A stretch of 7,718 bases of DNA, from the NCBI GenBank assembly GCA_945901195.1, contig CAMDKB010000222.1:1-7718 (forward strand), read 5' to 3'. Positions within the stretch are counted from its first letter, which is position 1, and every line of letters begins with the position of its first letter. The notes under the pieces are model-generated. The model worked only from the letters and a program-made list of their open reading frames with translations, searched no databases and was not told the DNA's origin. The DNA is from Rhizobium sp. Q54 (lineage in GTDB: Bacteria > Pseudomonadota > Alphaproteobacteria > Rhizobiales > Beijerinckiaceae). Positions 6,118-7,718 of the stretch are shown here, piece after piece. Position numbers and translations under genes: made by a program.

Positions 6118-7137
6118 ATGGCTGATAGCGATAGCAAGAAACCGGGCCTGCTGGGACGCCTTTTCGGGCGGACTGAAGCCACGCCTGTCAAGGAGCCAGC
6201 GCCTGTGGCCGTGCCCCAGCGCAGCTGGTGGCAGCGCCTGCGCGAGGGCCTTTCGCGTTCTTCGTCAGCGCTGACGCAGGGCATCAGCGACATCTTCACC
6301 AAGCGAAAGCTGGATTCAGGCACGCTGGAGGAATTGGAAGACATCCTGATTCAGGCCGATCTCGGCCTGGCCGCATCCACCCGCATAGCGGCGGCTGTTG
6401 GCAAGGACCGCTACGACAAACAGATTTCACCTGAGGAAGTCAGCGCAATCCTTGCCGCCGAGGTGGAGAAGGTGCTTGAGCCCGTGGCAAGGCCGCTGGT
6501 GATAGACACGTCCAAGAAGCCGTTCGTGATTCTTGTGGTCGGGGTCAACGGTTCCGGCAAGACGACGACTATTGGCAAGCTGGCTTCTGTGTTTTCCGGC
6601 GAAGGCCACAAGGTAATTCTGGCGGCGGGAGATACTTTCCGCGCCGCCGCGATTCAGCAATTGCAGATATGGGGTCAGCGCACCGGCGCAGCGGTGATCG
6701 CCAGAGATCAGGGTTCGGATGCTGCGAGCCTGGCGTTTGAAGCCATCGAGGCAGCCAAGAAGGACGGCGCTGATGTCTTGATCATGGACACCGCTGGCCG
6801 CTTGCAGAACCGGGCTGAATTGATGGCGGAACTGGAAAAAATCGTCCGTGTCATGAAGAAAGTTGATGCCGAAGCGCCCCATGCCGTGCTGCTCGTGCTT
6901 GACGCCACCGTGGGCCAGAATGCGCTGAATCAGGTTGAGATATTTGGCCGGGTCGCCGGGGTGACCGGGCTGGTCATGACCAAGCTCGACGGGACCGCGC
7001 GCGGCGGGATTCTTGTTGCGATAGCGGATAAATTCGCTCTGCCGGTGCATTTCATCGGCGTCGGCGAGGGGGTGGACGATATAGAAGCCTTCGAAGCGCG
7101 CGATTTCGCACATGCAATTGCTGGAATCAGCCGGTAA
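6118..7137 (+). CDS. ftsY: signal recognition particle receptor FtsY
   Basis: The 339-residue SRP-GTPase docks ribosome/SRP complexes at the inner membrane for co-translational insertion. A short basic N-terminus (LLGRLFGR near residues 11-18, then WWQRLREGL) probably serves as the membrane-binding amphipathic region. The N domain begins around residue 45, and LEELEDILIQADLG is its typical helix. The G domain shows GVNGSGKTTTIGKLA (from residue 142), DTFRAAA, DTAGR (D224) and TKLDGTARGG (T288). The closing GVGEGVDDIEAF motif is diagnostic for FtsY over Ffh, and no M domain is present. The acidic A domain is short compared with E. coli FtsY, as is common in alphaproteobacteria. The ATG at 6118 is chosen. 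In-frame TTG and GTG codons at 6061 and 6064 would add residues without family character. The ribosome site (AGAGCG) is weak. Confidence 0.95.
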   Translation: MADSDSKKPGLLGRLFGRTEATPVKEPAPVAVPQRSWWQRLREGLSRSSSALTQGISDIFTKRKLDSGTLEELEDILIQADLGLAASTRIAAAVGKDRYDKQISPEEVSAILAAEVEKVLEPVARPLVIDTSKKPFVILVVGVNGSGKTTTIGKLASVFSGEGHKVILAAGDTFRAAAIQQLQIWGQRTGAAVIARDQGSDAASLAFEAIEAAKKDGADVLIMDTAGRLQNRAELMAELEKIVRVMKKVDAEAPHAVLLVLDATVGQNALNQVEIFGRVAGVTGLVMTKLDGTARGGILVAIADKFALPVHFIGVGEGVDDIEAFEARDFAHAIAGISR

Positions 7138-7254
7138 GTGCATAGGTACAAAGAGGGTTGCATGTTTTCCTCATGCTGAGCCGGCCCGCATTGCAGGCTG
7201 TCTTGAAGCACAGGGAAGAGATGTCAGCCGCAGCATGAAGTGGACTCGATTTTC

Positions 7255-7718
7255 ATGGATGCCAAAGTAGAACCTGGAAGCAGCGCACCCACTAAAGCGG
7301 GCAAGCCGAAGGTCAATCCGATTCTCAAACTCGTGCTGGAAATGGGGCCACTGGTCGCGTTCTTCATCACCAATTCGAAGTTCGGCATATTTCCTGCCAC
7401 CGGTGTGCTGATGGCCTGCGTCGTGGTGGCGCTGATCGTCTCCTATGTCCTGACCAAACATTGGCCGGTGATGCCCGTCGTCACCTGCGTGGCTGTGCTG
7501 TTTTTTGGCGGCCTGACGTTTGTCTTTCAGGATGAGCTTTTTATCAAACTGAAACCCACCATTGTGAATACGCTGTTCGGCAGCGCATTGCTGGGCGCGC
7601 TCTATATGGGAAAGCCCTTGCTGCCGATCGTTCTCGACAGCGTGATGAACCTGACCGAGGAAGGCTGGAAAAAGCTCACCCTGCGCTGGGGCGTTTTCTT
7701 TTTTGTTCTTGCAATCCT
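7255..7718 (+). CDS. yciB: septation protein A (YciB/IspZ), 3' end beyond window
   Basis: 154 codons are visible out of an expected 180 to 210. A hydrophilic N-terminus of about 20 residues precedes KVNPILKLVLEMGPLVAFF, the standard opening of this inner-membrane family. Helices follow near residues 46-62 and 76-90. The conserved segment KPTIVNTLFG and the late motif LTEEGWKKLTLRWG confirm the assignment. The protein has about five membrane helices, interacts with cell-envelope and division proteins, and affects septation and membrane homeostasis. Its chemical role is unclear. The ATG at 7255 gives MDAKVEPG. An in-frame GTG at 7240 would add five residues. Neither start has a strong Shine-Dalgarno sequence, so the start is less certain than the product. 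It lies 117 bases after ftsY in the same direction, an order often kept in alphaproteobacteria. Confidence 0.9.
   Translation, partial: MDAKVEPGSSAPTKAGKPKVNPILKLVLEMGPLVAFFITNSKFGIFPATGVLMACVVVALIVSYVLTKHWPVMPVVTCVAVLFFGGLTFVFQDELFIKLKPTIVNTLFGSALLGALYMGKPLLPIVLDSVMNLTEEGWKKLTLRWGVFFFVLAI

Noticed and set aside
7221..7238. Tiny frame MSAAA between ftsY and septation protein A, after a GGGAAGAG site
   Set aside because: Five codons cannot be supported as a gene. A leader role is possible but nothing else suggests it.
1..7718. CRISPR array, tRNA, rRNA or defence system
   Set aside because: There are no regular direct repeats with unique spacers, no cloverleaf-like segments and no defence protein motifs. 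The only tandem repeat is the coding 18-bp array at 5222-5293.

Overview
The window looks like an alphaproteobacterial chromosome, probably Hyphomicrobiales or a close relative. The evidence is GC-rich coding sequence, the alphaproteobacterial style of each protein, and the order dapF, mtaB, ... ftsY, septation protein A, which is common in that class. The genus cannot be fixed from sequence alone. Most genes are ordinary housekeeping genes. The unusual parts are the left edge and the psiF/rluA junction.

Left edge (1 to 1056). The first 58 bases encode, on the minus strand, the N-terminus of what looks like an IS5-family transposase. The AT-rich element end seems to stop near position 140. 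Directly after it, in plus orientation, comes an MBL-fold metallo-hydrolase of the NAPE-PLD/UlaG-like type. Its homology runs back to about position 142, but no start codon precedes 310. The simplest reading is that the insertion sequence cut off the 5' end of this gene.

Middle (1064 to 4748). A minus-strand gene for an exported GyrI-like domain protein faces away from a plus-strand operon of dapF, mtaB and a TauE/SafE permease. The three operon genes are joined by two ATGA four-base overlaps, so they are probably translationally coupled. The divergent region holds a perfect TATAAT for the minus gene and a promoter-like pair that would start the dapF transcript at its ATG.

Right part (4873 to 7718). 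A small secreted PsiF-like protein with two 29-residue repeats converges on an RluA-family pseudouridine synthase. Terminator-like hairpins reading in the psiF direction lie inside the 3' end of the pseudouridine synthase gene. There an 18-bp imperfect tandem repeat encodes a hexapeptide-repeat tail. Diverging from that gene is ftsY, the SRP receptor, followed by septation protein A (YciB/IspZ), which runs off the right edge.

Functionally this is a housekeeping neighbourhood: lysine/peptidoglycan precursor synthesis, tRNA modification, RNA pseudouridylation, SRP-dependent membrane targeting and envelope/septation. Two small exported proteins and one transporter are interspersed. I saw no CRISPR array, tRNA, rRNA or defence system.
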